A stretch of DNA of 32,695 bases, from the NCBI GenBank assembly GCA_020027345.1, contig JAHRAH010000120.1, forward strand, positions 1 to 32,695, written 5' to 3'. Source of the stretch: Gammaproteobacteria bacterium. GTDB taxonomy: Bacteria > Pseudomonadota > Gammaproteobacteria > Tethybacterales > Persebacteraceae. The position numbers were made by a program, and so were the translations under genes. The notes beneath the pieces are model-generated. The model was not told the origin of the DNA. It saw only the letters and a list, made by a program, of their open reading frames with translations, and ran no database searches. How positions within the stretch are numbered: position 1 is the first letter of the stretch; the number at the start of each line of letters is the position of its first letter. Below, piece by piece: positions 22,442 through 30,540 of this stretch.

Positions 22442-23968
22442 ATGAAAAAAGAAGACCTGGTGACATGCCCCAAATGCGATAATGAGTTTCCGCTTGCCGA
22501 AGCGGTGAGGGGAGCGTTGCAGACGGAACGCGTTGCTTTGCGCGCGGAGATTGAACAAACAACACGCATGAGCGCGAAAGCGGAACGGGATGCGGCGGTT
22601 AAAGAAGCCCTCCGCGAGGTGGAGGAAAAAGCCGGCCGTGAAAAACAGGCGATGCAAGAGCGCCTTAAGCAATCCGACTTGACGGCCGAAAAAGCCAGTA
22701 AAGAGGCGGCCAAAGCCATTGAAGAACAGATGAGGGCGGAAAACGCTCTTAAAAAAGCGGAGGCGGAAACCGCCGAAAAAGCGAGCGTTATGGCGCAAAA
22801 ATATGTGAACGACGCCGTTCAGGCCGAAGTCCGAAAAGTGAAACTTGCCGCAGGGCGCGAAGTGCAGGCAATGCAAAATCGCCTGAATGACTCCGACAAG
22901 CGGGCAAATCAGGCCCGGGAAGATGCGAACGAAGCCATCAGGAAAAAGACGGAACTGGTCACTCGCATTAAAAGCATGCCCGCGGAAGTTGCTGAAAAGG
23001 CGGAGACGCTTGCGAAGCAACAAGTGGAAGGCGCCGTTAAAAGCGCGGTACAGGAAACGGAAGCAACCATGCGCCGGGAACACAATGCGACGGTTGCCGC
23101 GCTTAGGGCCGCGAAAGAAAGTGCAACGAAACGCGCAGAAGAACGCGAGAGTCAAATCCGCGCGGAAGAGGCGGACAAACAGCAATTGACGATTGCGACC
23201 AAAGAAAAAACAATTGGCGATTTGCGCCGGGAATTGGCGTTGCTGCAAAGCAAAGCCACTCCCGCACATCCGGAGTCGGAGGGCGAAGTACTCGAACAAA
23301 TCGTCCAAAGCAAATTGGAAAGGTCGTTTGTCATTGACGGGGTTCAACCCATTCCCAAAGGCGTGGCTGGGGCTGACATTTTGCAGGAGGTGCGCGATGA
23401 CAGCGCCCGTTTTTGCGGCCGCATTTTGTGGGAAGTTAAAAACGCCAAGTTGTGGCAAAAAGCATGGTTGGGAAAATTAAAAAATGACCAGCAAAAAGCG
23501 GAAGCTGACATTGCTGTGATTGTTTCTGATGCTCTTCCCCCGGAAGCGGAAGGCACCGGCTTCGCGCTCGCCAATAATGGCGTCTGGATAACCGGGAAAA
23601 AAGGGGTTATTCCTCTGGCCACTGCGTTGCGCGTCCAATTAAAGGAGGTGTCGGACGCCCGCGCCTATTCCGTGGGCAAAGAAGAAAAGATGGACATGCT
23701 GTACAAGTATTTGACCGGGCCCCAATTTAAGCGGCTGGTTGAATCCATTGGCAGCGCCTACGAGGAGATGAAAGTCCAATTGGAAAAAGAGCGCGCTCAA
23801 ATGGGCAAACACTGGGCAACGCGCGAAAAACATCTGAATCGCGTGCTTGAAGGCATGGCCACCATGCGCGGGGACTTTGAAGGCATCGTCGGAAAGCAAC
23901 CCGCGCTTGACATGTTGGGAGATGAGGTTTTGGGAATAGACAACGATGAGGGCGGGGAAGATAAATAA
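22442..23968 (+). CDS. DUF2130 coiled-coil protein, possible nuclease
   Basis: 508 residues. The N-terminus is a short zinc-knuckle-like segment (LVTCPKCDNEFPLAEAV). Residues of about 25-280 form a long charged coiled coil rich in A, E, K and R. The C-terminal half is the DUF2130 domain. It contains GADILQEV (D312) and, 19 residues later, LWEVKN (E331, K333). This is the spacing of a PD-(D/E)xK nuclease site, so DNA cleavage is possible but unproven. The start is set by the promoter and the Shine-Dalgarno; the 45 codons before it in the ORF track are the soeC remnant. The product could sense or bind nucleic acid. Together with the adjacent NYN gene it looks like accessory, perhaps defensive, DNA. 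Confidence 0.82.
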   Translation: MKKEDLVTCPKCDNEFPLAEAVRGALQTERVALRAEIEQTTRMSAKAERDAAVKEALREVEEKAGREKQAMQERLKQSDLTAEKASKEAAKAIEEQMRAENALKKAEAETAEKASVMAQKYVNDAVQAEVRKVKLAAGREVQAMQNRLNDSDKRANQAREDANEAIRKKTELVTRIKSMPAEVAEKAETLAKQQVEGAVKSAVQETEATMRREHNATVAALRAAKESATKRAEERESQIRAEEADKQQLTIATKEKTIGDLRRELALLQSKATPAHPESEGEVLEQIVQSKLERSFVIDGVQPIPKGVAGADILQEVRDDSARFCGRILWEVKNAKLWQKAWLGKLKNDQQKAEADIAVIVSDALPPEAEGTGFALANNGVWITGKKGVIPLATALRVQLKEVSDARAYSVGKEEKMDMLYKYLTGPQFKRLVESIGSAYEEMKVQLEKERAQMGKHWATREKHLNRVLEGMATMRGDFEGIVGKQPALDMLGDEVLGIDNDEGGEDK

Positions 23969-23986
23969 CCGCAACTTAGCCGGCGA

Positions 23987-24502
23987 TTAACCGCCGCTTT
24001 CAAAAACTCCGGCTTTGCGGTTTTTTTTGGCGGTGGCGGCGGGGAGGATTTTTCCGTTTATTGCTATGTAGACGCCGGTTGGCAGCAGGCGGGCGCAGGC
24101 GAGGGCGAAGCCGATGTTGAAGTCGGAATCGCTTTCGCGGAATTTGGCGGGGGAGAAAGCGCCGGTGAAGACGACGGTTTTATTCTTTGCCGGTTTTTGT
24201 TTGAGCGCGGATTCCACGGCGCGCGCGGTTTGCGGCATTGTGTCGGTGCCGTGCGTTATCACCATTCTTTTCGCTTTGCATTTGCGCACGGCGGCGGCGA
24301 TTGTTTCGCGGTCGGCGGCGGTGATATCCAAACTGTCCTTGCGCAAAAGCGATTGCGGCGCGGCGACTTCGGCCTCGGGGGCGATTCGCGCGCGGCGCAA
24401 AACGGCTTCGGCGGCGGGCTTGCCGACGCGGTAGGCGCTTTTCGCGTCAAAATAGATTTTGTCAATGGTTCCGCCGCAGCAGAGTATGGCGATTTTTTCC
24501 AT
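23987..24502 (-). CDS. Single-domain asparaginase-family protein
   Basis: 171-residue protein equal to the N-terminal catalytic domain of type I/II L-asparaginases. It has the two threonine motifs CCGGTIDKIYF near the start and VITHGTDTM in the middle, plus VVFTGAFSPAKF. The C-terminal domain of full-length enzymes (about 330 residues) is absent. Short stand-alone homologues are known, so it need not be broken. ATG 24502 was chosen because a GATAAT lies 6 nt upstream. It is transcribed away from mfd, and the 46 nt between the two starts hold both -10 elements. Activity on asparagine is uncertain. Confidence 0.82.
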   Translation of the reverse strand: MEKIAILCCGGTIDKIYFDAKSAYRVGKPAAEAVLRRARIAPEAEVAAPQSLLRKDSLDITAADRETIAAAVRKCKAKRMVITHGTDTMPQTARAVESALKQKPAKNKTVVFTGAFSPAKFRESDSDFNIGFALACARLLPTGVYIAINGKILPAATAKKNRKAGVFESGG

Positions 24503-24508
24503 CGGCGC

Positions 24509-24514
24509 ATTATC
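24509..24514 (-). promoter_or_regulatory. -10 element of the asparaginase-family gene
   Basis: On the minus strand this reads GATAAT, 6 nt before ATG 24502. It lies back to back with the mfd -10 element, so the two promoters share about 45 bp. Confidence 0.5.
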
Positions 24515-24535
24515 GCACGGCGGGCGGGCGGCGTT

Positions 24536-24541
24536 TATAAT
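24536..24541 (+). promoter_or_regulatory. -10 element of mfd
   Basis: A perfect TATAAT lies 7 nt before ATG 24549. It shows that the ORF-track start at 24459 is too far upstream and predicts a leaderless mRNA. Confidence 0.65.
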
Positions 24542-24548
24542 TAACGCG

Positions 24549-27500
24549 ATGAAAATTGCGCGCACCGCATCGCCGCCGGGAACGGTTTTGCGGCGGGCGG
24601 CAGTTTGCGGGGCGGGTGAGGCGCTGCTTCTCGCCGATGCGGCGCGCGATTCGCCGGCGCTTTTTTTGGCGCGCGATGCGGCGCAGGCGGCGCACATAAT
24701 GGACGAACTCGCATTTTTTGCGCCCGCGCTTCCGGCGCGGCTTTTGCCCGATTGGGATGTTTTGCCCTACGACATTTTTTCGCCTTCGGCGGAAACCGCG
24801 GGCCGGCGCATTGCCGCGCTCGCCGCGGCCGGCGGCGACGGCATAACCGTCGCGGCGGCGGCGACGGCTTTGGAAAAATTTCCGCCGCCGGAGTTTGTCG
24901 CCGCGCGCACTTTTGATTTGCAAACCGGCGGCAAACTGGATTTGCATGCGATGAAGGAACGGTTGCTGCGCTGCGGTTACACAAACACGGGGCGGGTTTG
25001 CGCGCCGGGGGAGTTTTCTTTGTGCGGCGGGCAGATGGATGTTTTCCCGCCCGGATGCGATTCGCCTTTTCGCTTGGTGATGCTGGACGACGAGATTGAA
25101 CAGATTCGCATATTTGACCCGCGCACGCAGCGTTCGCAAAAAGAAACTTCGCGCGTGCGCTTGCTGCCGGCGGGCGAATGCGATCTTTCGGCGGAAGGGC
25201 GCGAGCGTTTTCTTTCGGCTTGGCGCGAACGATTCGGCGAAGAAGAACCGCCGCCGGAAATGTCGGCGGAAAAAGCGCCGGCGGGCGCGGAATGTTTGCT
25301 GCCGCTGTTTTTTGAAAAAAGCGCGGCGCTTTTTGATTATTTAACTTCGCGGCATTTGCTTTTTGTCGCGGACGGCGCGCGGGATGCGGCGGCGGATTTT
25401 TTGCAAAGAGCGCGCGAGCGCGAAACCTCGGCGCGGGCGCGCGGGCGCGCGGTTTTGCCCGCCGAGGAATTGTTTTTGAACGCGCGCGAGTTTTTTGCGC
25501 GCGCAAAAGCGCAGGGCGCGATTGAACTTCGCGGCGCGCTTTCCGCGACAAAACCCCCGCCGCTTTTGCGCCGCGCCGGCGAAACTCCCGCGCAATCGGC
25601 GGCCGCTGCGGCGCGCGCGGTTGCGGCGAAGGGAATGCGCGTTGTCGTCGCGACCGCGGGCGAAGGCGCGCGCGCGGCGATGCTGCGGGAGTTCGCAAAA
25701 GAAAAAGAAACAAACCGCGCGCGCGCGATTGACGGCTTTGGCGAATTGGAAAAATGCGGCGCGGGGGAAATAACCGTCGCCGTCGCCGCATTGCGCGGCG
25801 GCTTTCTTTTGCCGGAACGCAAACTCGCGGTGATTTGCGAAAACGAAACGACCGCCGGCGCGCGCGCGGTTTTGCGCGCGCAAAACTCCGGCGATTTTTC
25901 CGACGCCGGCGAAATATTGCCCGGCGATTTTGTCGTTCACCGGCAGCACGGAATCGGAAAATGCCACGGATTAAAAACCGCGACGCTCGGCGGAATCGCC
26001 GGGGAGTTTTTTGAAATTGAATACGCCGACGAAAAACGACTGTGGCTGCCGGTCGCGCAAATGCATCAGTTGTGCCGTCACCACGGCGGCGGCGCGCTTT
26101 CTTCTTTGGGCGGCGGCGGCTGGCGGCGCGCGCGCAGGCGCGCGGAAAAAAACGCGCGCGACACCGCGGCGCGGCTTTTGGAAATTCACGCGCGCCGCCT
26201 CGCCGCCGGCGGCGGGGGGATTCGCCCGGACGAAAAAACGCTGGCGCAATTCGCTTCGCGCTTTCCCTGGCCGGAAACTCCGGACCAGTCGCGCGCGATT
26301 GAAGAAACGCTCGCCGACATGCGCGCGGAAAAACCGATGGACAGATTAATCGCCGCCGATGTCGGCTTCGGCAAAACGGAAATAGCGATGCGCGCCGCCT
26401 GCGCCTGCGCGCTTTCGGGCGCGCAAACCGCAATTCTTGCGCCGACTACATTGCTCGCCGAACAGCACGCGCGCAACTTCGCCGACCGCTTCGCGGGCTT
26501 TCCGGCGACCGTCGGCGCGCTCAACCGCCTCACCGGCGCGCGCGAAAAAAAACAACTGCTGCAATCGCTCGCCGAAGGAAAAACGGACATTGCGGTCGGA
26601 ACGCACGCGCTTTTGCAAACTTCGGCGCGTTATAAAAATCTCGGACTGGTTGTTATTGACGAAGAGCACCGTTTCGGCGTGCGGCAGAAAGAGCATTTTA
26701 AATCGCTGCGCGCGAATGTCAATGTTCTTTCGCTTTCAGCGACGCCAATACCGCGGACGACGGCGATGGCGACGGAGGGCTTGCGCGATTTGTCCTTGGT
26801 TTCCACTCCGCCGGCGGGGCGGCTGCCGATACAAACTATGGTCCGCCCTTTTTCGCGCGGCGTAATCGCCGAAGCGTGCGAGCGCGAAATGCAGCGCGGC
26901 GGGCAGATATATTTTGTGCATAACGACATCGGCGGCATTGAGGACGCCGCGCTGCAACTGCGCGAATGGATTCCGCGCGCGCAAACGGCGGTCGCGCACG
27001 GGCGAATGCCGGCGGCGCGGATAGAAGAAGCGATGCGCCGTTTTTTGCGCGGCGAAGCGCACATACTTGTCTGCACGACGATAATAGAAAGCGGCTTGGA
27101 CATTGCGAATGTCAACACCGTCATCGTAAACCGCGCCGACGCGATGGGCGTTTCGCGCTTGCATCAATTGCGCGGGCGGGTCGGGCGCGCTTTGCATCAG
27201 GGTTACGCGTATTTTCTCACGCCCGCATTTGGCGCGGCGACGAAAGAAGGAGCGGAGCGGCTTGCTGCCGTTCGCGATTGCGCGCAATTGGGCGGGGGGT
27301 TTTTATTGGCGATGCGCGATTTGGAAATACGCGGCGCCGGGGAAATACTCGGCGAAAGACAAAGCGGCGAAATAGCCGGAGTCGGCTGCGCGTTGTATCA
27401 GAAAATGGTGCGCGAAGCGGCGCGCGCATTGCGCGGAAAACCGGCGCAGTCGCCGGTTACCGTGGATTTGGGCGAACAGGCGCGGCTGCCGGAAAACTAT

Positions 27501-27887
27501 GTTTATTCCGCCGGGGAAAGAATGCGGTATTACTGGCGGCTGGGCGGATGCGAATCGCAAAGGGCGGTCGGCGATGTTTTGGCCGAATGGGAGGACAGAT
27601 TCGGGCGCGCGCCCGCCGCCGCGCAAATATTAATCGCAAGCCACCGCGTGCGTTTGCTTGCGGAATCGGCGGGGGCGAATTCCGTGCGCGCCGCAAGGGG
27701 AGGGAAAACTGTTATTGATTTTTCCGGCGACGAAATATGCCGCGAAAGTTTAATGCAAAAAAGCGGCGAAGAAGAATGCGAATGGTCGGGCGAAACGGTA
27801 ATGCTCCCCCCTTGCGAAAGCGCATTGGCGCGCGCCGAACAAGCCGGAGATTTCTTGCGCGCGCTCGGCGAAAAAGCGGCGGCGTAA
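24549..27887 (+). CDS. mfd: Transcription-repair coupling factor Mfd
   Basis: 1112-residue DNA translocase that removes stalled RNA polymerase at lesions and recruits UvrA. The N-terminal third is the UvrB-like module (LLPDWDVLPYDIFSPS, with GQMDVFPPG). The RNA-polymerase-interaction region contains GDFVVHRQHGIGKCHG and FEIEYADEKRLWLPV. The RecG-like motor has Walker A ADVGFGKTEIAM (K609), DEEHRFG (D704), LSATPIPRT and HQLRGRVGR. The C-terminal domain is present but short. The gene is complete and its length is near the family norm of about 1150. Its last 16 codons are duplicated at 30473-30530, beyond the accessory TPR and zinc-ribbon genes. Confidence 0.96.
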   Translation: MKIARTASPPGTVLRRAAVCGAGEALLLADAARDSPALFLARDAAQAAHIMDELAFFAPALPARLLPDWDVLPYDIFSPSAETAGRRIAALAAAGGDGITVAAAATALEKFPPPEFVAARTFDLQTGGKLDLHAMKERLLRCGYTNTGRVCAPGEFSLCGGQMDVFPPGCDSPFRLVMLDDEIEQIRIFDPRTQRSQKETSRVRLLPAGECDLSAEGRERFLSAWRERFGEEEPPPEMSAEKAPAGAECLLPLFFEKSAALFDYLTSRHLLFVADGARDAAADFLQRARERETSARARGRAVLPAEELFLNAREFFARAKAQGAIELRGALSATKPPPLLRRAGETPAQSAAAAARAVAAKGMRVVVATAGEGARAAMLREFAKEKETNRARAIDGFGELEKCGAGEITVAVAALRGGFLLPERKLAVICENETTAGARAVLRAQNSGDFSDAGEILPGDFVVHRQHGIGKCHGLKTATLGGIAGEFFEIEYADEKRLWLPVAQMHQLCRHHGGGALSSLGGGGWRRARRRAEKNARDTAARLLEIHARRLAAGGGGIRPDEKTLAQFASRFPWPETPDQSRAIEETLADMRAEKPMDRLIAADVGFGKTEIAMRAACACALSGAQTAILAPTTLLAEQHARNFADRFAGFPATVGALNRLTGAREKKQLLQSLAEGKTDIAVGTHALLQTSARYKNLGLVVIDEEHRFGVRQKEHFKSLRANVNVLSLSATPIPRTTAMATEGLRDLSLVSTPPAGRLPIQTMVRPFSRGVIAEACEREMQRGGQIYFVHNDIGGIEDAALQLREWIPRAQTAVAHGRMPAARIEEAMRRFLRGEAHILVCTTIIESGLDIANVNTVIVNRADAMGVSRLHQLRGRVGRALHQGYAYFLTPAFGAATKEGAERLAAVRDCAQLGGGFLLAMRDLEIRGAGEILGERQSGEIAGVGCALYQKMVREAARALRGKPAQSPVTVDLGEQARLPENYVYSAGERMRYYWRLGGCESQRAVGDVLAEWEDRFGRAPAAAQILIASHRVRLLAESAGANSVRAARGGKTVIDFSGDEICRESLMQKSGEEECEWSGETVMLPPCESALARAEQAGDFLRALGEKAAA

Positions 27888-27890
27888 ACG
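27833..27890 (+). repeat. mfd 3'-end direct repeat, left copy
   Basis: 58 bp covering the last codons and stop of mfd plus three nt. It is identical to 30473-30530 except for one position (27884 G, 30524 A), which is synonymous in the final alanine codon. The two copies are 2640 bp apart and bracket the TPR and zinc-ribbon genes. Confidence 0.95.
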
Positions 27891-27941
27891 CCGCTATGCC
27901 GATTGTGTGCATCGGGGCGGGCTGCCGGAAAGCGGTTTTTG

Positions 27942-27950
27942 TGGTATAAT
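27942..27950 (+). promoter_or_regulatory. Extended -10 promoter of the TPR gene
   Basis: TGGTATAAT is a consensus extended -10 about 58 nt before the start codon. The resulting leader carries a strong hairpin and a Shine-Dalgarno. Confidence 0.65.
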
Positions 27951-27961
27951 GGCGTCAAACG

Positions 27962-27987
27962 CCCGGCGGCGGGATGCCCCCGCCGGG
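27962..27987 (+). promoter_or_regulatory. Leader hairpin of the TPR gene
   Basis: CCCGGCGG (27962-27969) pairs with CCGCCGGG (27980-27987), extended inside by GGG/CCC around ATG with one bulged C. It is followed by AAATTTTC and then GGAGCGGAGAA before the start codon. It may stabilise the mRNA or act as an attenuator; only the structure is seen. Confidence 0.5.
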
Positions 27988-28008
27988 AAATTTTCTTGGA
28001 GCGGAGAA

Positions 28009-29379
28009 ATGACGGTGATGGATTTGACAGAACTGAAAAAACAGGCGGGCCAACTTCTGTATCAGCAGAAGTGGAACGAATCGATTGCGGCGCTGACCGA
28101 AATCATTTCGGTTATGCCGAACAATCCTGAAAAAGCCGAGGTTTACAATAACCGCGGCAGCGCTTACGCCAACAAAGGCGAGCAGAAGCTTGCCATCGCC
28201 GACTACAATAAAGCGATTGAATTGGATTCCAATTACGCCATGGCGCATAGCAATCGCGGTGTTGCCTACGGCAAAAAGGGCGAACACGAACTTGCCATTG
28301 CCGATATGAGCAAGGCGATCGAGTTGAAGCCCGATGACGCCGAGGCGTGTAATAACCGTGGCGTCGCCTACAAAAACAAGGGAGATTACGACCTTGCCAT
28401 CGCCGACTTGGACAAGGCGATAAAGTTGAAGCCCGATTACGCTGATGCGTATAATAATCGCGGCATTGTCCATAGCAAAAAAGGAGAGCATGACCTTGCC
28501 ATCGCCGACTTGGACAAGGCGATAGAGTTGAAGCCCGACGACGCTGAGATGTATAATAACCGCGGCATTGTCCACAAAGGCAAAGGGAATTACGACTTCG
28601 CCATCGCCGATTACGACGAGGCGATAAAAATAGACCCTAAGTGCGCCAATGCGTATAACAATCGCGGGCTTGCTCGCGGCAAAAATGGCGAGTATGATCT
28701 CGCCATTGCCGATTTTGACAAAGCGATAGAAATTAATTCCGGGGACAAATCGGCGATTCACAACCGCGGGGTTGCGATGGCACTGAAAGACGCGAAGGCG
28801 GCGCGCACGGAAATTGAGGAACAATATAAGAAACAGGCAGAGTCCGACCAGAAAAAATTTGAGCAAACGCTCGAAAAATATCGGTCCGACATTTTAGGGC
28901 GGGGTGGTTACAAGCAACGCGCGAGCAGATATGACGACGCTTTCAAGCGCGTGGATGCGGATATTGCGGCCAAAACTCAGCGTCTGCAAAAGTTGGCCAT
29001 TTGGATTTTTGGGACAATTGGAGGCGTTGGAGTGTTTATATGGTTGGCTGCGAAACCGACGAGCGCATTTTGGCTTTTGCCTTTTGTCACCCTCGGTGCA
29101 TTGGTGCTGGCACCCTTTTGGTGGGAGATTCGGCTGCTTAACTGCGACAAAACGAAAGTGTGGGCGTTGCGCGAAGACGCTTATACGAAAGGCGTTCTCG
29201 CCACGCTGATTGATGTGGACAAAGAATCGCGAGCGGAGCGGGTTAATCGCTTTTTTGACCACCACGACCGGCGAGGGAGTGCGCAGTTAATTCTGGATTC
29301 CGAAAGCGCACGGAAGGACGACGGCGTTGCGGAACGGATGATAAATGTCATTCGCTCGGGCGATGGAAAAAAGGAGTAA
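28009..29379 (+). CDS. TPR-repeat membrane protein
   Basis: 456 residues. A degenerate first TPR (about 8-41) is followed by six regular 34-residue TPRs (about 44-247), each like NNRGxAYxxKGExxLAIADxx. A charged coiled coil (about 262-325) leads to two transmembrane helices (about 330-347 and 352-371) and an 85-residue charged tail, probably cytosolic. It is likely a membrane-tethered protein-protein scaffold; no enzyme motif is seen. ATG 28009 follows GGAGCGGAG, which favours it over the ORF-track start. Codon choice is more AT-rich at third positions than in mfd (AAT, GAT, TAT, CGT are common), which hints at foreign origin. It lies between the two 58-bp mfd-end repeats. Confidence 0.85.
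   Translation: MTVMDLTELKKQAGQLLYQQKWNESIAALTEIISVMPNNPEKAEVYNNRGSAYANKGEQKLAIADYNKAIELDSNYAMAHSNRGVAYGKKGEHELAIADMSKAIELKPDDAEACNNRGVAYKNKGDYDLAIADLDKAIKLKPDYADAYNNRGIVHSKKGEHDLAIADLDKAIELKPDDAEMYNNRGIVHKGKGNYDFAIADYDEAIKIDPKCANAYNNRGLARGKNGEYDLAIADFDKAIEINSGDKSAIHNRGVAMALKDAKAARTEIEEQYKKQAESDQKKFEQTLEKYRSDILGRGGYKQRASRYDDAFKRVDADIAAKTQRLQKLAIWIFGTIGGVGVFIWLAAKPTSAFWLLPFVTLGALVLAPFWWEIRLLNCDKTKVWALREDAYTKGVLATLIDVDKESRAERVNRFFDHHDRRGSAQLILDSESARKDDGVAERMINVIRSGDGKKE
28138..28749 (+). repeat. Six tandem 102-bp TPR-coding units
   Basis: Each 34-codon TPR is recognisable at DNA level. Blocks such as CTTGCCATCGCCGACTTGGA and GCGATAGAGTTGAAGCCCGA recur nearly unchanged every 102 nt, especially between units 3 and 4. 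Such similarity allows gain or loss of units by recombination. This is a coding repeat, not a CRISPR. Confidence 0.8.
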
Positions 29380-29624
29380 ATTTTTTCTTCGTCATTTCGC
29401 GCCCTTTTAAAAAAATGGAAAAATGCGGCTTCGCCGAAAGGCAATCCAACAAGCCAAAAAGGCACGGAAAAGGGCGGCGCAAGATAGCGTAGGGCAACGC
29501 CTTGTGTCGCGGTAATCTCGCGCAGTCCTGTGCCGGGATAGTCAGCCCAGCGTTTGCCGCCGCGCTGACAGGAGTATTGCCACGGTTATCACCATCGTTG
29601 CCGCCCTGTAAAAAATATTTTCTT

Positions 29625-29649
29625 AAATGGGAAAGAACGCCCATTTTTT
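29625..29649 (+). terminator. Possible terminator before the zinc-ribbon gene
   Basis: AAATGGG and CCCATTT form a 7-bp stem with an 8-nt loop, and the T-run continues after it. It could end the TPR transcript. The preceding 245 nt (29380-29624) show no gene or other recognisable feature. The T-run abuts the next promoter. Confidence 0.35.
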
Positions 29650-29657
29650 GGTATACT
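29649..29657 (+). promoter_or_regulatory. Extended -10 promoter of the zinc-ribbon gene
   Basis: TGGTATACT, an extended -10, lies 6 nt before ATG 29664, so the mRNA should be leaderless. Confidence 0.6.
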
Positions 29658-29663
29658 GATGGA

Positions 29664-30020
29664 ATGGCTTTAGGACAATGCCACGAATGCGGCGGGAAAA
29701 TGAGCACCGAGGCGGCGACTTGTCCGCATTGCGGTGCGCCGGGTAAGGGCGCATCAAAATCGGAATCCGCTGTTGCGCCTGTCTCCCCTACGCCCCCGTC
29801 GCCGCCGAATAATACCGCGGCGAAATCGGACGGTGTCTACGCCACTACCCAAGCCACGGGCAAAAAGTGGAAAGGGCTGAAATTAATCGCTTTGGGGGCG
29901 ATGGTGTTGGGACTGGTTATTTCTTTCAACACAGCAGGATTTTCCGGATTGGTTATTGGCGCAGTCGGGGTCGTGTTACTTATTTACGCCTCTCTGATGT
30001 CGTGGTGGCATCACGACTGA
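29664..30020 (+). CDS. Zinc-ribbon membrane protein
   Basis: 118 residues. An N-terminal zinc ribbon with two CxxC pairs (CHECGGKMSTEAATCPHCG) is followed by a proline/serine-rich linker of about 40 residues. Two adjacent hydrophobic helices follow (LIALGAMVLGLVISF and GLVIGAVGVVLLIYASL), and the protein ends in WWHHD. This is a common layout for small bacterial membrane proteins of unknown function. The start is set by the -10 element 6 nt upstream; the ORF-track start at 29502 lies in non-coding DNA. It shares the mfd-end-bracketed cassette with the TPR gene, and a partnership between the two membrane proteins is possible but unproven. Confidence 0.78.
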   Translation: MALGQCHECGGKMSTEAATCPHCGAPGKGASKSESAVAPVSPTPPSPPNNTAAKSDGVYATTQATGKKWKGLKLIALGAMVLGLVISFNTAGFSGLVIGAVGVVLLIYASLMSWWHHD

Positions 30021-30270
30021 AAATTCTTGTCGTTTTTTGCGGCTATCGCCGTTTAGAGATGCTCTGAAGTCGTCAAAATCGCGCGTTTTGCCCGAAAAAC
30101 ACTGCCCGAAAAAGCAAAAGGGCGAAAACGGCGGACAATGGCAATTTCCGCTTTCCGGCGGCGAGAGAATTGATTGCTGGCTGGAATCTGAGCGATTGGT
30201 GGAGGTGGAGCGCAGTCGGGGTGTTGGAGTAACTGGGGTTGCCGTCTGTTGTTTCGTGGCGGGGGAATTG

Positions 30271-30309
30271 GCTGGATTCCCGCCTCTTAACAGGAATGCG
30301 GGAATGACG
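30271..30309 (-). repeat. Inverted-repeat family, long form, minus copy
   Basis: The reverse complement begins CGTCATTCCCGCATTCCTGT and ends GGCGGGAATCCAGC. It matches the units at 7409 and 30541. Confidence 0.75.
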
Positions 30310-30472
30310 GGGGTTGTTTTGCCGGGTTTTCGCTTTTTGGTGGGGGGCGCAGGTGTGTCCAATTAAAATTCTTCGCCCATCGCCGTAAGGGTTACCGTTT
30401 GCGGGATTACCGTACACGGCAAATCGGTGCGAAACTCACCCTCCCCCGAAGGAGCAGCGCAAATTAGTGCAA

Positions 30473-30530
30473 CGCCGAACAAGCCGGAGATTTCTTGCGC
30501 GCGCTCGGCGAAAAAGCGGCGGCATAAACG
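30473..30530 (+). repeat. mfd 3'-end direct repeat, right copy
   Basis: 57 of 58 bp are identical to 27833-27890, including the terminal mfd codons and the TAA. Upstream, in the mfd reading frame, a TAG follows KLTLPRRSSAN, so this is a non-coding remnant, not a second mfd. It marks the right boundary of the accessory cassette. Confidence 0.95.
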
Positions 30531-30540
30531 GCATTCTTCT

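Noticed and set aside
22279-22719. N-terminal extension of the NYN ORF
   Set aside because: It lies opposite the DUF2130 coding region and upstream of the NYN -10 element; low-complexity sequence without homology.
23969-24040. Terminator between DUF2130 and asparaginase (T-run near 24020)
   Set aside because: The T-run lies in the asparaginase coding sequence and no convincing stem precedes it.
24459-24548. Upstream start of mfd in the ORF track
   Set aside because: It would run through the promoter and into the asparaginase gene; TATAAT and homology place the start at 24549.
24541-26433. 630-aa minus-strand ORF inside mfd
   Set aside because: Extreme Arg/Ala/Pro composition and no motifs; shadow of mfd.
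28138-28749. Regular 102-bp repeats as a CRISPR array
   Set aside because: The units are coding TPRs without unique spacers, and no cas genes are present.
29380-29624. Small gene between the TPR and zinc-ribbon genes
   Set aside because: No ORF with a start signal, conserved motif or consistent codon use.
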